A DNA stretch of 64,000 nucleotides from Lepus europaeus (lineage: Eukaryota; Chordata; Mammalia; Lagomorpha; Leporidae): NCBI RefSeq assembly GCF_033115175.1, contig NC_084836.1, forward strand, positions 67,813,297 to 67,877,296, written 5' to 3'. The position numbers and the translations under genes were made by a program. The notes beneath the pieces were generated by a model that saw only the letters and a program-made list of their open reading frames with translations, made no database searches and had not been told where the DNA came from. Below are positions 29,590 to 42,300 of the stretch, one piece after another (positions within the stretch are counted from its first letter, which is position 1; each line of letters starts with the position of its first letter).

Positions 29590-30448
29590 TTCAGGCGACA
29601 TACGTCACCTATGCAGGCGACAACAGCTTATTATTCAAGGAGCTGTCAGCTAAAACATCAACAGATGTCACTGAAACAGGTCAGGCAATAGCTAAAAAGG
29701 ATGAAGCCCAGACTCCAGGGGTGAATTCTGCTAGTGGAAGAGGAGCAGACCTTACTGGACCTACAGAAGCAACCAGCAGTTGGCGAGGCGGTAACTAGAC
29801 CTCCAGTTTGAACCAGCTGGGAAATCCTTCTGCTTCCTAAATACCAGCAGGACTGCAGCATTGAACCAGCCCAGTGGGACTTCCGAAAAGGAGAGGCTTA
29901 GGGGAGAGTCAAGTTTCTAATATGGCTTTGAACTCGTGATGAATGACGCCCGGGTCCCCTCGGACCAGTGTTCCAGCAGCAGACAGGGGAAACGGCTACT
30001 GTGTGTCCCCTTCTCTCATGGTGGTCATTTCTCATCACTGCAGGTGGATACAAATGACTCCCTTGACCCTCAGTTAACCAGCCAGCGTCTCTAAACTGGC
30101 AGCACAGTCATCTGTGAAAAGAACTTGGAATTTATTGGGACTTTCCAGAAAATGCTTTTTAGGAGATTCGGAGTGTACTAATGCTTGGGTACAGTACTCC
30201 AGGCAAAGAGCAATTTTGCTTGGTATCTGTGCTTAAATTACATTTGTACTTTTTAATAAATTAACCACAAGAAAAATCTCCGGATGATGGAGGGGGATGA
30301 GCACTGGTGGCATCCAAATGACAGTCACTCCTGTTATTTTTTAAAATGGCTAAAAAAAAGTCAAATGTAAACCCCATCTTATTTTAGAAATATGGAAACT
30401 GAAAAACATGACTTAGTGGATGGTGTTCCCTTCACACATGTGAGCTTT

Positions 30449-30786
30449 CTTTTTTTTAAAAAAAGATTTATTTATTTATTTGAAAGGCAGAGTTACACAG
30501 AGAGAGGAGAGGCAGAGAAACAGAGAGGTCTTCCATCCACTGGTTCACTCCCCAGAGGACCACAATGGCTGGAGCTGTGCCAATCTGAAGCCAGGAGCCA
30601 GGAGCTTCTTCTGGGTCTCCCATGCAGGTGTAGGGTCCCAAGGACTTGGGCCATCTTCTACTGCTTTCCCAGGCCACAGCAGAGAGCTGGATCAGAAGTG
30701 GAACAGCCGGGACTCGAACCAGTGCCCATATGGAATGCCGGCACTGCAGGCAGCGGCTCTACCCGCTATGCCACAGCACTGGCCCC
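30449..30786 (-). repeat. C-SINE, antisense
   Basis: Runs from the reversed tail 'aaaaaaagatttatttatttatttgaaaggc' to 'gctatgccacagcactggcccc'. Flanks repeat TGTGAGCT (target duplication). Confidence 0.93.
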
Positions 30787-31295
30787 TATGTGAGCTCTTA
30801 AAAAAAAAAAAAAAATGAAAGCAGGTGTCTGCGATTTCTATTTAATCCCTGCTGGCTATTACATAGGTCTTGTCTGGGAGCAGGGAGAGAGCTTTTGTTC
30901 CCTCCAGGTATAATGTAGCTAATGTAGCCAATGCAGTAACAATTATGTACATTTGAACTCGGTTACTTTAAATTTGATCTTCTGCTGTACTGTAAATAGG
31001 GCACTGCACTGTAGTCTCCCTATATGTTTATTACTTTTCTGTAACCTTTAAGGAGTGCTTAAAGTGTACAAATGTACAGTTACCAAGACAGCTAATTAAC
31101 TTCTCTTCCGCCTTTGAAATGAAGGGCTTTCAGTTGTCCCTCCCTGGGAAGAACCATAATAAGCAATATCCCTGTTATTTGCAACATAATGATTGTGATG
31201 TTAGTGACAGTCTTGCAGCCTTGTTTTCCAAAGTTCATTCTATTTTGATCAGTTCGTATATTGCACTGATTATTTTAGGCAATTTCTTTTTGTTA

Positions 31296-31350
31296 AAAAA
31301 GATTTATTTATTTATTTATTTGAAAGGCAGAGTTACAGAGAGGCAGAGGC

Positions 31351-31394
<44 letters not shown>

Positions 31395-31470
31395 CTTCCA
31401 TCCGCTGGTTCACTCCCCAGCTGGCCGCAATGGCCGGAGCTGCATGGATCCAAAGCCAGGAGCCAGGAGC
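31296..31470 (-). repeat. C-SINE, antisense, truncated
   Basis: Reversed tail and GA run to 'ccaaagccaggagccaggagc', where it abruptly joins the next SINE at 31471. Confidence 0.88.
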
Positions 31471-31753
31471 AGAGTGACAGAGAGTAAGAGATCTTCCATC
31501 CATCCACTGGTTCACTCTTCAAATGGCTATGATGGTGAGGGTCTGGCCAGGCCAAACCAGGAGCTAGGAACTCCATCTGAGTTTCCCTTGTGGGTGCAGG
31601 GACCCAAGCAATTGGGCCATCTTTCACTGCTTTCCCAGGCCACAGTAGAGAGTTGGATGGGAAGTGGAGCAGCTGGGACTCGAACCGGCGCCCATATGGG
31701 ATGCCAGCACTGCAGGTGGGAGCTTTATCTGCTATGCCACAATGCTAGCCCCT
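31471..31753 (-). repeat. C-SINE subfamily variant, antisense
   Basis: Carries 'gatcttccatccatccactgg', 'caaatggctatgatggtgagggtctggcc' and a normal head ending 'gctatgccacaatgctagcccc'. The same variant 3' half is found in sense at 45566-45850, indicating a distinct subfamily. Confidence 0.82.
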
Positions 31754-31988
31754 TTATTTTTTTTTGAAAGCTGTCATTTACCAAAACATAGACATTCACA
31801 TTAGAAAATCCAGAAATAGTGAAAAGTAGAGGAACAACCCCATTTTTACACAATCCTACTTCTCGGTGGCTGTGGAAAACATGGAGTTTTGGGCCACCCT
31901 TCGGCACAGCAAAAGCACCAAGTGTCCCCAGCCCTGGGTGACAGCTCAGCACCACCCATCAATTTATTTATTTATTAGATTTTAATTT

Positions 31989-32333
31989 TTTTAAAGATTT
32001 AATTATTTTACTTGAAAGTCAGAGTTACACACAGAGAGAAAGAAAGGCAGAGAAAGAGAGAGAGAGAGGTCTTCCATCTGCTGGTTCACTCTCCAATTGG
32101 CCACAAATGCCAGAGCAGCACCAATCTGAAGCCAGGAGCCAGGAGCCAGGAGCTTCTTCCATGTCTCCCACGTGGATGCAGGGGCCCAAGTACCTGGGCC
32201 ATCTTCTACTGCTTTCCCAGGCCATAGCAGAGAGCTGGATTGGAAATGGAGCAACCGGGTCTTGAACAGTGCCCATATGGGATGCCAGTGCTTCAGGACA
32301 GGGCGTTAACCTGCTGTGCCACAGTGCCGGCCC
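31989..32333 (-). repeat. C-SINE, antisense
   Basis: Reversed tail to 'ctgctgtgccacagtgccggcccc'. Flanked by TAGATTTTAATTTTTT duplications (from 31976 and from 32334). Confidence 0.93.
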
Positions 32334-32349
32334 CTAGATTTTAATTTTT

Positions 32350-32895
32350 TATGACTTTGTCAACTTTTTATTTTTTTGCATAAAATTATATTTATTTTCA
32401 AATTCCACTTGCATTAACTTTTTAAAAATTATTTTGTTTAAGGAATACAACTACATGCATTTAATATATACAGATTTGGGAACTTGAAGATTCTTCCCGC
32501 TCTCTCTCTCCCACTCACACTCCAGCCCTTTTTTCTCCTCCGTCTGCCTTTCCCTTTCTAATTTTTTATGGAGATTCATTTTTTCAGATAATTTTATTCA
32601 TTTTTAATTTTTTTAGAGCAGTTGTAGAGTCACAGCAAAAAATAGGGGGGCAGGTATGGAGATTGCCCCTGGCCTCTCCCTGGGGCCAACAAGCCCCACC
32701 AGAGCACGCAGTATTTGTCACATCAGATGAGCCTACGTCAGGGGGCCACTATCACCCAGAGTCTGCAGTTTGGGGCTCACTGGTGGTCTTCAGGTTTTGT
32801 GGATTTGGACGACACACGTACGGCGACCCCTGTTTACTGCTGCAGCATCCTGCCCGTCACTGTCCAGCTCTGGCTTCCCAGGGCAATGCTGCTGG
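32350..32895. repeat. Old LINE (L1M-like) remnant
   Basis: AT-rich sequence followed by 'agagcagttgtagagtcacagcaaaaaat', 'cagatgagcctacgtcagggggccactatcacccagagt' and 'ggtggtcttcaggttttgtggatttggac', which resemble a widespread old mammalian L1 3' region. No coding capacity. Confidence 0.5.
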
Positions 32896-34500
32896 CCTGG
32901 TCTAGAAATCCAGGGGTGGCGTTAGCCCGAGAGCTAATGGGAGAGGTGGCCACCCGGGGCCCGAGGTGGCACAGCCAGCCGCCGCCAGGAGCAGGTGCAA
33001 CAGGGGTTCCTTCTCCCAGCCCTCAGCCGCCTTTGATCCCACACGTCTGTCCCTACAGCATCCGCGATAAGGGTAATCCCGGGGTGGAGGAATCCTGATT
33101 GGTCGCGCCAGCCGTGCCCTCGAGGAAGATAAGGATGCCATCCTTCCTGTTCCCTGGGCGGGAGAAGTCACCCAGGAGACATGGTCTCAGAAACTCCCTC
33201 TGTAGGTCACTCCACCGAAGGACTGCTCCTCTCCCAGCCGGATCCCCTTCCTCGCGTCTGTCCTGGGGGCCAGAATTAGCAAACGAGTCCTTGTGCTTTT
33301 CAGGAAAACAAACACTCTGGCTAAAATTAGGGGGCGGAAGGAAAAATCGCACGAAATACTGAAAAGCGTAACCCGGAGCCCCTCTCAAGGCTACTGGTCC
33401 CCAGCCGTGATGACATCACTTCTCCCTGAGGACTACAGGTTGCGCCCCCGCCCCCACCCCGCCCCAACAAGGCAGCCCAGGGACACCGCAGACGCCCCTA
33501 TCTGTCCATCTGGCCCGGCGCCATCTGCACCACTCACCTTGGCTGCTATTACGCCCTGGGGTTGGCCCAGGGGAGGCTGTGTCAGCCGAGCACCCCCAGG
33601 TGTCCTCGGGTAGCCCCTGTGAGGGTCCCACGGCAAGCTTAGGCTCGGTCGCGAGCCGTGCAGGCAAACAGGGAGGAACCAAAACGTTGCTTTCCAGGGT
33701 AACGCCTGCATGTCCAGTGGCCGCTAGCTCGCCGCCGCCGATATCCTCTCCGTGTTTAAAATTCCGCGGCGACTCGTTCTGCTCCCAACGCTGAAATGAT
33801 CGCTGTTCTATGGGGGATTAGCCTTGCTGCCGGACTCCGGCCACGTTTGATGCCGGATCAGCAATGCCAGGGCAGCAGGGGTCACTCCGGGGGCTCTTGG
33901 ATTGGACGAGTGATCATTTTCTGCTCTTAAAATTAAGCAAAGCAGTCTTCCAAGCCACGCCCACAGGCGTCCAGCGTTCTCCAGCCGCCACCTCCCCTAC
34001 CCTTCAACCAGACCTGCTCTTAGCTCTGGCTCAATATCAGCCCTCGGCACTTGGGACCCGAACCCTGGGCCGGGGTGGGGGTGCGGTGGTTCCTGTACGA
34101 GGGGCTGCGATCCCCCCCGCCCCAACTCAGCAGCTCCTGCCCTGACAGGAGGGGACGACTCTCTAGAACATTCTTGACCCTGGTCCTGTGCACCTGCGGT
34201 AGAGCCAGTCTGCACATAGCTCCACAAACACCCCCAGCCCCCGGCACCCACGCACCGGCCAGACCCTCAGGAGGTGTGCTCCGAGATCCCGCCGGGATAA
34301 GCCTGGTAATTGGAGGGCAGCGGGCGGAGATAGGCGGCCAAATTATTATAATGCAGGAGCAAAGCAAATGCTGGGTTCTGGGCCGTTTTACGGGGGACTC
34401 AAGGTGGGAGACAAAAATCTGAGAGCGGATGGTAATTTCCCCGATGAAGAAGAGGCTCCAGGGGATCTAAAAGGAGTTCCGGACCTACAAATTAGGCTGA
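32896..34500. other. KRT72 upstream region, unique
   Basis: GC-rich, repeat-poor 1.6 kb before KRT72. No gene recognised. Contains AATTATTATAATGCAGGAGCAAAGC-type sequence at 34341-34365 (split here: AATTATTATAATGCA then GGAGCAAAGC), matching the motif upstream of KRT73. Confidence 0.55.
34356..34365 (+). promoter_or_regulatory. Shared keratin upstream motif GGAGCAAAGC
   Basis: Counterpart of 17486-17495, preceded by ATTA cores. Functional role is inferred only. Confidence 0.35.
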
Positions 34501-34519
34501 CTCCAGCCCCCTGGTGCGC

Positions 34520-35110
34520 CCGGATATTTAAGGGGCGCGCCAGCCCTGCAGCACAACGGCTGGAGTGCCCCCTTCCTGCACGCGCACACCGCACGCACCG
34601 ACCACAAGGTCCGCACCGCCCGCACGACCCGCACGCACAGCCCCGCGCCGTCCATCCTCGCCAGCCATGAGCCGCCAGCTGTCCCTGTATTCCGGCGGGG
34701 AGCGCCCGGGCTTCAGCGGCTCCTCCGCCGTCGTCTCGGGCCGGCTCAGTAGCAGCTCCACCTCGTTCCGGGCCGGGGTCAAGGGCACGGCGGCCTTTGG
34801 CAGCAGGAGCCTGTTCTGCGTCGGGGGCGGCAGGCGCCTGGCGCTCAGCGCAGCGGCCGGGGCCGGACGGAGTGGCGGCCGCCTGGGCGGCTTCGTGGGC
34901 ACAGTCTTCGGGAGCGCCGGGCTGGGACCTGCGTGCCCATCCGTATGCCCGCCCGGGGGCATCCCTCAGGTTATCGTCAACAAGAGCCTGCTGGCGCCCC
35001 TCAACCTGGAGCTGGACCCTGAGATCCAGCGGGTGCGCGCCCAGGAGCGGGAGCAGATCAAGGCCCTGAACAACAAGTTCGCCTCCTTCATCGACAAGGT
35101 GGGTTCTGTG
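34520..35110. other. CpG-rich segment over KRT72 promoter and exon 1
   Basis: Dense CG dinucleotides and high GC compared with flanks, spanning the TATA region, 5' UTR and head-domain exon. CpG-island status would need counting. Confidence 0.5.
34524..34532 (+). promoter_or_regulatory. KRT72: KRT72 TATA-like box
   Basis: ATATTTAAG about 140 bases upstream of the KRT72 ATG. The 5' UTR would be about 110 bases, rich in CACGCAC/CCGCACG repeats. Confidence 0.75.
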
Positions 35111-36283
35111 CACCTGCTCATCCTTTCCCTGCGGGGCCCACGGTGCGCCTGGCTCTGCCATTGATGAGCCCTGTGAGAGCCGGGGAGAGCTACAGCCTCC
35201 CTCCCCAGGCCTCTATTTTCCCATCTGTACAATGGGCTCAGGTCCGGGACTGCCACCTGGCATGGTGCCCAGGCAACCAGGAAAGACCTGGAAGGAAGGA
35301 TTCAGGGTGGTCGTGTGAGCCGGGACCCTTCCTGGAGGAGGGGCGAAAAGGGGTGGGATTGGGGGAGCTTTGGACGCCACATGTGTTAAGAGGAGTGAGC
35401 CCCGAAATTGGAGTGGTAGGGAGGGAGCCTGGAGATCCAGAGGCAGTGACTTCAGGGAGAGGAAAGACGACAGGGCCTCGAAGTGACAGGGGCCGAGAGT
35501 AACCAGGGGAGACACTGACGGGGACGTTGCTCGGTGACACGGATGGGACCTTACTCAGCACTGGCCTTTGACAGCAAGAGATGATAGCGCTGCTGTGCCC
35601 ACTTCCTCCTTCCTTTTATTCCTCGTCTGAGAGACGCGACCCTCTGGCCAGAGCCACCCTTTGATGAGCCTGGCTCCTTCCTGCTGCCACCCCCACCCCC
35701 TCGACATGCGAGGCTCCCCCTCCCCATGCTGGGAGGGGACAACAGCACGGGGGACCCTGGGCTGTGACCGCCTGTGCATTCCAGGTGCGCTTCCTGGAGC
35801 AGCAGAACCAGGTGCTGGAGACCAAGTGGAACCTGCTGCAGCAGCTGGACCTGAACATCTCCCGGAGGAACCTGGAGCCCATCTATGAGGGCCGCATCAG
35901 CACCATGCAGAAGCAGCTGGAGATGCTGTCGGGCGACCGGGTGAGGCTGGACTCGGAGCTGCGCAACATGCGCGACGTGGTGGAGGACTACAAGAAGCGG
36001 TGAGTGAGCGCCACGCATGCGCGCGCGTTGGGGTCGCGCTCCACGCGTTTCTGCTTGGAGCCCTTGCTGTCGCCTTGGCTGGTGCCACTGGGATCCCAAA
36101 TGGTGCTCTGAATTGCAGCAGGAGCGAGGGACCCGATGGCCTCGCGTTCCTCCTGGGGGAGGGTGCCGGTGGCGGCTCCAGACCAGAGACACGCCGCCAG
36201 TCTCAGGACATATTTTAGAAGTTTTTTTTTTTTTTTAAGATTTATTTATTTATTTGAGAGGTAGAATTACAGAGGGAGAGGCG

Positions 36284-36334
<51 letters not shown>

Positions 36335-39300
36335 TTCCATCGCTGATTCCCTCCCCAAATGGCTGCAACGAGTGGAGCTGTGCTGATCCAAAGCCAGGAG
36401 CCAGGAGCTTCATCCAGGTCTCCCAAGGGGGTGCAGGGGCCAAGGACTTGGGCCATCCTCCACTGCTTTTCCAGGCCATAGCAGAGAGCTGGATCGGAAG
36501 AGGAGCAGCCGGGACTTGAACTGGTGCCCATATGGGATGCTGACACTGCAGGAGGCGGCTTAGCCCACTACACCACAGTGCTGGCCCCACATTTTAGAGT
36601 TTTAAAAGCTTGCTTCCTGAGAGGCTGAATCCCATATTTGAGCTGAATTTTTGGCCACTGTGTAGGGCCAGAAACGGTCTCTCCCTTGGAGCGGAGCCTG
36701 TGATGAGACAGTGAGGCCTCTGGCTCAGTGTGACCCGGGGTGTCTGGGGACAGGGGACTGCGTCCACAGTTCCAGGGGGTGGAGGTGGCTGGAGCCGAGC
36801 TCTTTCTTGTTTGTGCTCCACATGCAACCTGTCCAGGCCGATTCTGAAGTCCCCCCCTCCCCGCCACTGAGCTAAGTCCTAGCCGGAACCTTTATGGAGA
36901 CCTGGGGCTGTGTCTCATGATCCCGAAGTTCCACAAGCTCCACTCCCCTCTACCTGAGTCTCTGGGGCTTTTATGAGCTTTAGCTTTAATATTGATAGAA
37001 ATCAAATACCGATCCTGGCCCTGCTGCTTGGAAGAGCTGCCGAGAGAGTAATGCTGGAGGCTCTTGGGAGAATCCAAGCACCCCACTCGGCTCACGCCTC
37101 GTCCCCAGCCTCGGGAGGGAATCCCAGCATCACCACTAACGAGGGCTAGGGTCTTGGCCAGCCTTGTTTGTACACTTGGGATCATAATGGGACCCGCCTC
37201 GTGGGGCTGTTGCGGGGTTACATGAAATAATGTGGGTGGAGACTTTGGGGCAGTGTTTAGCATGCGTGCAGTCACAGGTAGGAGAAATAATTCGATGTTT
37301 GTAGCAGGAGCCTTTTCGAGTTAGCTTAATCACTGATTTCTTATGCCTGGGCTGTTTATGCACCTCTTATCACAAGCAGATCTTAATTAGAGCTTCCAGA
37401 GTGCCCTCACTCTCTCGTAGACCCCAGTGTCTGGATGACAGAAGCCTGCTCACTCAGATGATGGATGGTGGGAATTCAGCCACCGTGGCACCCACGTACA
37501 ACTGCATGTGTGTGATGAGCAGTGTAGCCGTGGTGATTTTTTTTTAAAAAGATTTTATTTATTTGAGAGGTAGAGTTATAGACAGAGAGAGGGAGAGACA
37601 GAGAGAGAGAGAGGTCTTCCATCCACTGTTTCACTCCCCAAATGGCTGCATCGGCCGGAGCTGCGCTGATCTGAAGCCAGGAGCCAGGAGCTTCTTCCAG
37701 GTCTCACACATGGGTGCAGGGGCCCAAGGACTTGGGCCATCTTCTACTGCTTTCCCAGGCACATCAGCAGGGAACTGAAAATGACAACTCTTGTCATTGA
37801 TTTTGACAACCATCTTGACCAAGTATTTTTAAGATATTTTATGAAACAGGATGATATAAACTAGTAAAAACTAATCAGTCTAGAAAATAGCATATCCTTT
37901 ATTTTTATTAAGAGAAGGTAGAAATGATTGTTTTATAAAAGCGATAATGATTGACTCTAATGCCGATAACTATTTTGTGATACAATTTGATAAAAAGATT
38001 TCAATTCATTTGAGTATGCAGAGTATGAGTTAACCTGTGGAAACTGTTTCCTGTGTGTTTTATCCAATGTGAGTGGGAGAATCTGGCGGTCTCAGAGGCC
38101 CTGCCAGTCCTGTTCTACATAATTGGCTCTGTTAACCCACCTGCCTCCACCTGGGCCGTGCACGGGCACAGCTGCTGGCGGGGGGCGGGGGTGCTGGCTG
38201 CAGGGGCGCACCTTAGGAAGGAGTTGAGAGCTGGGGAAAATTGTTTGCATCCAACTAAATGAAAAGAAAGGCATTTTCTAGCAACCTTTCTTCTATTGAG
38301 TTTGCTGTTGTAAAATACACTTAATATAAAACTTGCTGTCGTAACGTGAGTGATAACATGGTGACACTGTATGTGTTCATGATGTCGGGCAGCCGTCACC
38401 ACCGCCCACCCCACAGTCCTTCTATCTCAGGACCATTCAGTGACAATGCCCATCTCTCCCCCACCCCCAGGCTGAGCCCTGGCCGCCACCTGCCTCCGGT
38501 GTCTCTGTGGTTGGGACTATTCTGAGTGTCTCAGATGAGTGGACTCGTGCAGTATCTGTCTTTTTATAGTTGACTTATTTCCCTTACCTTAGCGAAATGT
38601 CTTCAAGCTTCACCCGTGTTATAGCATACTGGGGAATTTGCTTATGCTTTTTTTTTTTTAAAGAAAAATTTTATTTATTTATTTGAGAGGTAGAGTTACA
38701 GACAGTGAGAAGGAGAGGCAGAGAGAAAGGTCTTCTTTACATTGCTTCACTCCCCAGATGGCTGCAACAGTTGGAGTTGTGCCGATCCGAAGCCAGGAGC
38801 CAGGAGCCTCCTCCCGGTCTCCCATGTGGGTGCAGGGGCCCAAGCACTTGAGCCATCTTCTATTGCTTTCCCAGGCCATAGCAGAGAGCTGGATTGGAAA
38901 TGGGGCAACTGAGACTAGAACCGGCACCCATTTGGGATACTGGAGCTGCAGGCGGAGGATTAATCTACTGCACCACAGTGCCGGCCCTTGCTTGTGCTTA
39001 TTTTTAAAATTTTTATGTATTTTTACTTATTTGAAAGGCAGAAAGAGAGAGAGAGAGAGAGAGGGAGGAAGAGAGGAAGAGATAGAAGAAGGAGGGGGAA
39101 GACAGGGAGAAGGAAAGGGAGTCAGGGGTAGAGAGAGGGAGAAGAGAGGGAGAGGAGACAGCAAGATTTCTCCTGTGCTGGTTCACTCTCCAAGTGCCTG
39201 CACCCTCTAGCGTCAGGCGGAAGCCAGGAGCTGGGACTCCATCTGGGTCTCCTATGTGGGTGGCAGGGAGCCGACTACTTGAGCCATCTCCTGCCGCCTC

Positions 39301-42300
39301 CCACAGTGCGCATCGGTAGGAAGCCAGGATTCGGAGTGCAGCTGGCATGCAGGCCGGGCACTGCGACCCGGGCTGCAGGCATCCTGTGCGTTGTCTTAAC
39401 CACTGCTGTGAACTCACCTGCCTGCCTTCCCGGGAGTGGGAGGCACACAATATATCTGTCTTAAAACATCCCAGTCAGGGCCAGCACTGTGGTGTAGTGG
39501 GTAAAGCTGCCACCTGCAGTGCTGGCATCCCATATGTGTGCCAGTTCAAGACCCGGGTGCTCCACTTCTGATCCAGCTCTCTGCTATGGCCTGGGAAAGC
39601 AGCAGAAGATGGCCCAAGTGCTTGGGTCCCTGCACCCACGTGGGAGACCGGGAGGAGGCTCCTGGCTCCTGGCTTTGGATCGGCGCAGCTCCAGCCATTG
39701 TGGCCAATTGGGGAGTGAACCAGCAGGTGGAAGACCTCTCTCTCTCTCTGTCTCTCTTTCTCTCTCTCTGCCTCTCCTTCTCTCTGTGTGTAACTCTGAA
39801 TTTCAAATAAATAAATAAATAAGTAAATAAATATTTAAGGCCGGCACCGCGGCTCAATAGGCCAATCCTCCACCTTGCAGAGCCGGCACACCGGGTTCTA
39901 GTCCCAGTCAGGGCGCCGGATTCTGTCCCGATTGCCCCTCTTCCAGTCCAGCTCTCTGCTGTGGCCCGGGAGTGCAGTGGAGGATGGCCCAAGTCCTTGG
40001 GCCCTGCACCCCACGGGAGACCAGGAGAAGCACCTGGCTCCTGGCTTCAGATCAGTGTGGTGCGCCGGCTGCAGCGCGCTGGCCGAAGTGGCCATTGGAG
40101 GGTGAACCAACGGTAAAGGAAGACCTTTCTCTCTGTCTCTCTCTCTCACTGTCCACTCTGCCTGTCAAAAAAAAAAAAAAGTCTTTAAAAAAAAATCCCA
40201 GTGCTATCCAAATGCTGATTCTAAGATCTTGCTTCACCATGAGTAGAAATACAAGGATACTTCAAAATGTTTGCAGGGAAAATGGAATTAAAAGTTAATT
40301 TTGGTGCAAGTTTTTTTTTAATGTTTTCAGAATATGCAATCCCATGAACTTCTTGCAGACCCTCTGTATGTATAAGTTCTTGGCACCAAAATCAACTTAT
40401 CTTTCATTTCCATTTTCCGTGGACTTCCGGAGGTCCGCTGTGTGAACAATCGGTATAACATTTCTTTCAAAGGCATTCGGCGCAGCAGCTAAAACACGGA
40501 TTAGGACACCTGCGTCCCGTATCCCAGTGCTGGGTTTGATTCCCGGCTCCAGCTCCTGAGTCCAGCTTCCTGTTAATACAGACCCTAGGAGGCTGCAGGG
40601 ATGGCTCCGGCCACCCATGGTGGGAGACCCGGATTGAGCGCCCAACGGCTGTGGGGAATTTGGGGAGTGAGCCAGTGGATGGGAGTTGTCTGTCTGTCTG
40701 TCTCTCAAATAAATTTAAAAAGAAAAGGTGAGAATAGTGCTTTAGGGTGGTGCCTGGGAGGGCTTTGTCTCCAGCCGTGACGCAGGGCAAGGTGCACACG
40801 GCAGAGGGCGCCTTCTGTAGCGAGTGGGAGGCCGGGCAGTGGCCCCTGTACTGTGTCTCTGGTGGGCACTGGAGGAACCGAGCAATGCTCACGTCCTCAC
40901 AGCAATGCTGCCTCCCCGCTCCCGCCCTGCACAGGTACGAAGTGGAGATTAACAAGCGCACGGCCGCAGAGAACGAGTTTGTGGTGCTCAAGAAGGTACG
41001 GGGGTGCAGGAAGGGGCCCAGTGCCGGCTGTAGGGACCCTGGGATTCTGACTGCCAGGCTCCCTCCCCTCAGGTGCCTCGCCTGGGATGCCTGCTGCTCC
41101 CAGGACCCCCAGATTTAAATCCCAGGCATCCTGCTGCACCTGCAGCTGGGCCAGCGCACCCCCCTCTCCCATCAGCTGGTCCACTCAGGGGGACTGGGCA
41201 GGGGGCAGGGGAATGGAGGGAGCGAGGGAACGGGGCCCCGTGGCTGGGAGGGGGAGAAGGGTGGGCAGCTGGCCCCAGTCAGGGCAGTGTGTCTGTGCTG
41301 TGCGCCCTGCAGGACGTGGACGCCGCCTACATGAACAAGGTGGAGCTCCAGGCCAAGGTGGACGCCATGACGGATGAGCTCAAGTACTTGAAGCGTCTCT
41401 ATGAAGGGGTGAGCACTTTGCCGACCCGGCCGAGCGCCCAGCTCCTCTCGCAGGCGGCTTCCTGGCCTGGGCCCGGGCGCAGGTGTGCAGCAGGGCCTGC
41501 TGGACAGACACCTCTCAGTTCAGGGCAGCCCCCAGGAGCCATGAACACGGTGTGCAGGGGACTGTGGCGGCGGGAGATCCACATGGGGAGGAAGGGGCAG
41601 GGACAGTCCTGGGAGAAAGCAAAGGGAGGACGCTCTCAGTGGGCACTGGGGTGGGGGCATGGGCAGTGAGGACCAGAAGCCTGGAGAATGGAGAGGTCCT
41701 GCCCCCCCACCCCCACCGCCACGGGCCCCTGAGTTCCTTCCCAGGCAGGAGCTCAGACTTGACCCTCTGGGGGAGGTGGCACTGCTGGTGTTCCAGGAAG
41801 GGAACGTGGAAGGGGTCGGAGCAGAGGGGCACGCACATCGGGGAAGGGGTTCCACCATCTGGGCTGCGAGCCCAAGGCACTCGTTCTCCTGCCTGGCAGC
41901 CACTGGTGCTGAGAAAGGCCGGAGCAGAGCAGCGAGGACTCTGACCCAGGAGGACCAGGGGCAGCAGGCCCCTCGTGAGAGCTCCCTGACCGGCTCTCCT
42001 GTCCCCGCTGTCCCCAGGAGATCGCCCAGATGCAGTCCCACATCAGCGACACGTCCGTGGTGCTGTCCATGGACAACAACCGGGACCTGGACCTGGACAG
42101 CATCATCGATGACATCCGTGTCCAGTACGAGGACATCGCCCAGAGGAGCAAGGCTGAGGCCGAGGCGCTGTACCAGACCAAGGTGGGTGCTGGGTGCAGG
42201 CATGGCAAGGCCCATGAGCACACCAGCGCCTTCTCTTCAAGCAGCACATGTGTACACATGCCTGAGAGTGAGGCAGCTGGTGGCGGCCTGTGGTCCCCTT

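Larger units (their letters stand above)
29090..31290 (+). pseudogene. RAB5A: Processed RAB5A pseudogene (3' part and 3' UTR), interrupted by SINEs
   Basis: RAB5A is the early-endosome small GTPase. At 29118-29195 the + strand reads AAIVV, then ITNEESFAR and KNWVKELQR, matching the RAB5A region after the switch II segment, without introns. At 29618-29796 it reads [29 protein letters not shown] and stops where the C-terminus should be. The last residues are WRGGN, so the prenylated CCSN end is lost. About 30 codons between the two parts are deleted, and a sense SINE (29198-29589) sits at that junction with AGCTTCAG on both sides. What follows looks like a long AT-rich 3' UTR including AATAAA near 30254, broken by another SINE (30449-30786). 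The 5' end is truncated near 29090 and the 3' limit is uncertain. It is intronless and broken, so it is a retrocopy and not a gene. Confidence 0.8.
36000..40934 (+). other. KRT72: KRT72 intron 2, SINE-rich
   Basis: Contains about seven SINE copies or fragments, an old LINE piece and an inverted-repeat element; AT-rich unique sequence lies at 37790-38290. No additional exon was seen. Confidence 0.8.

Noticed and set aside
33053-33388. Open frames on both strands upstream of KRT72
   Set aside because: Short, overlapping in several phases, no homology recognised.
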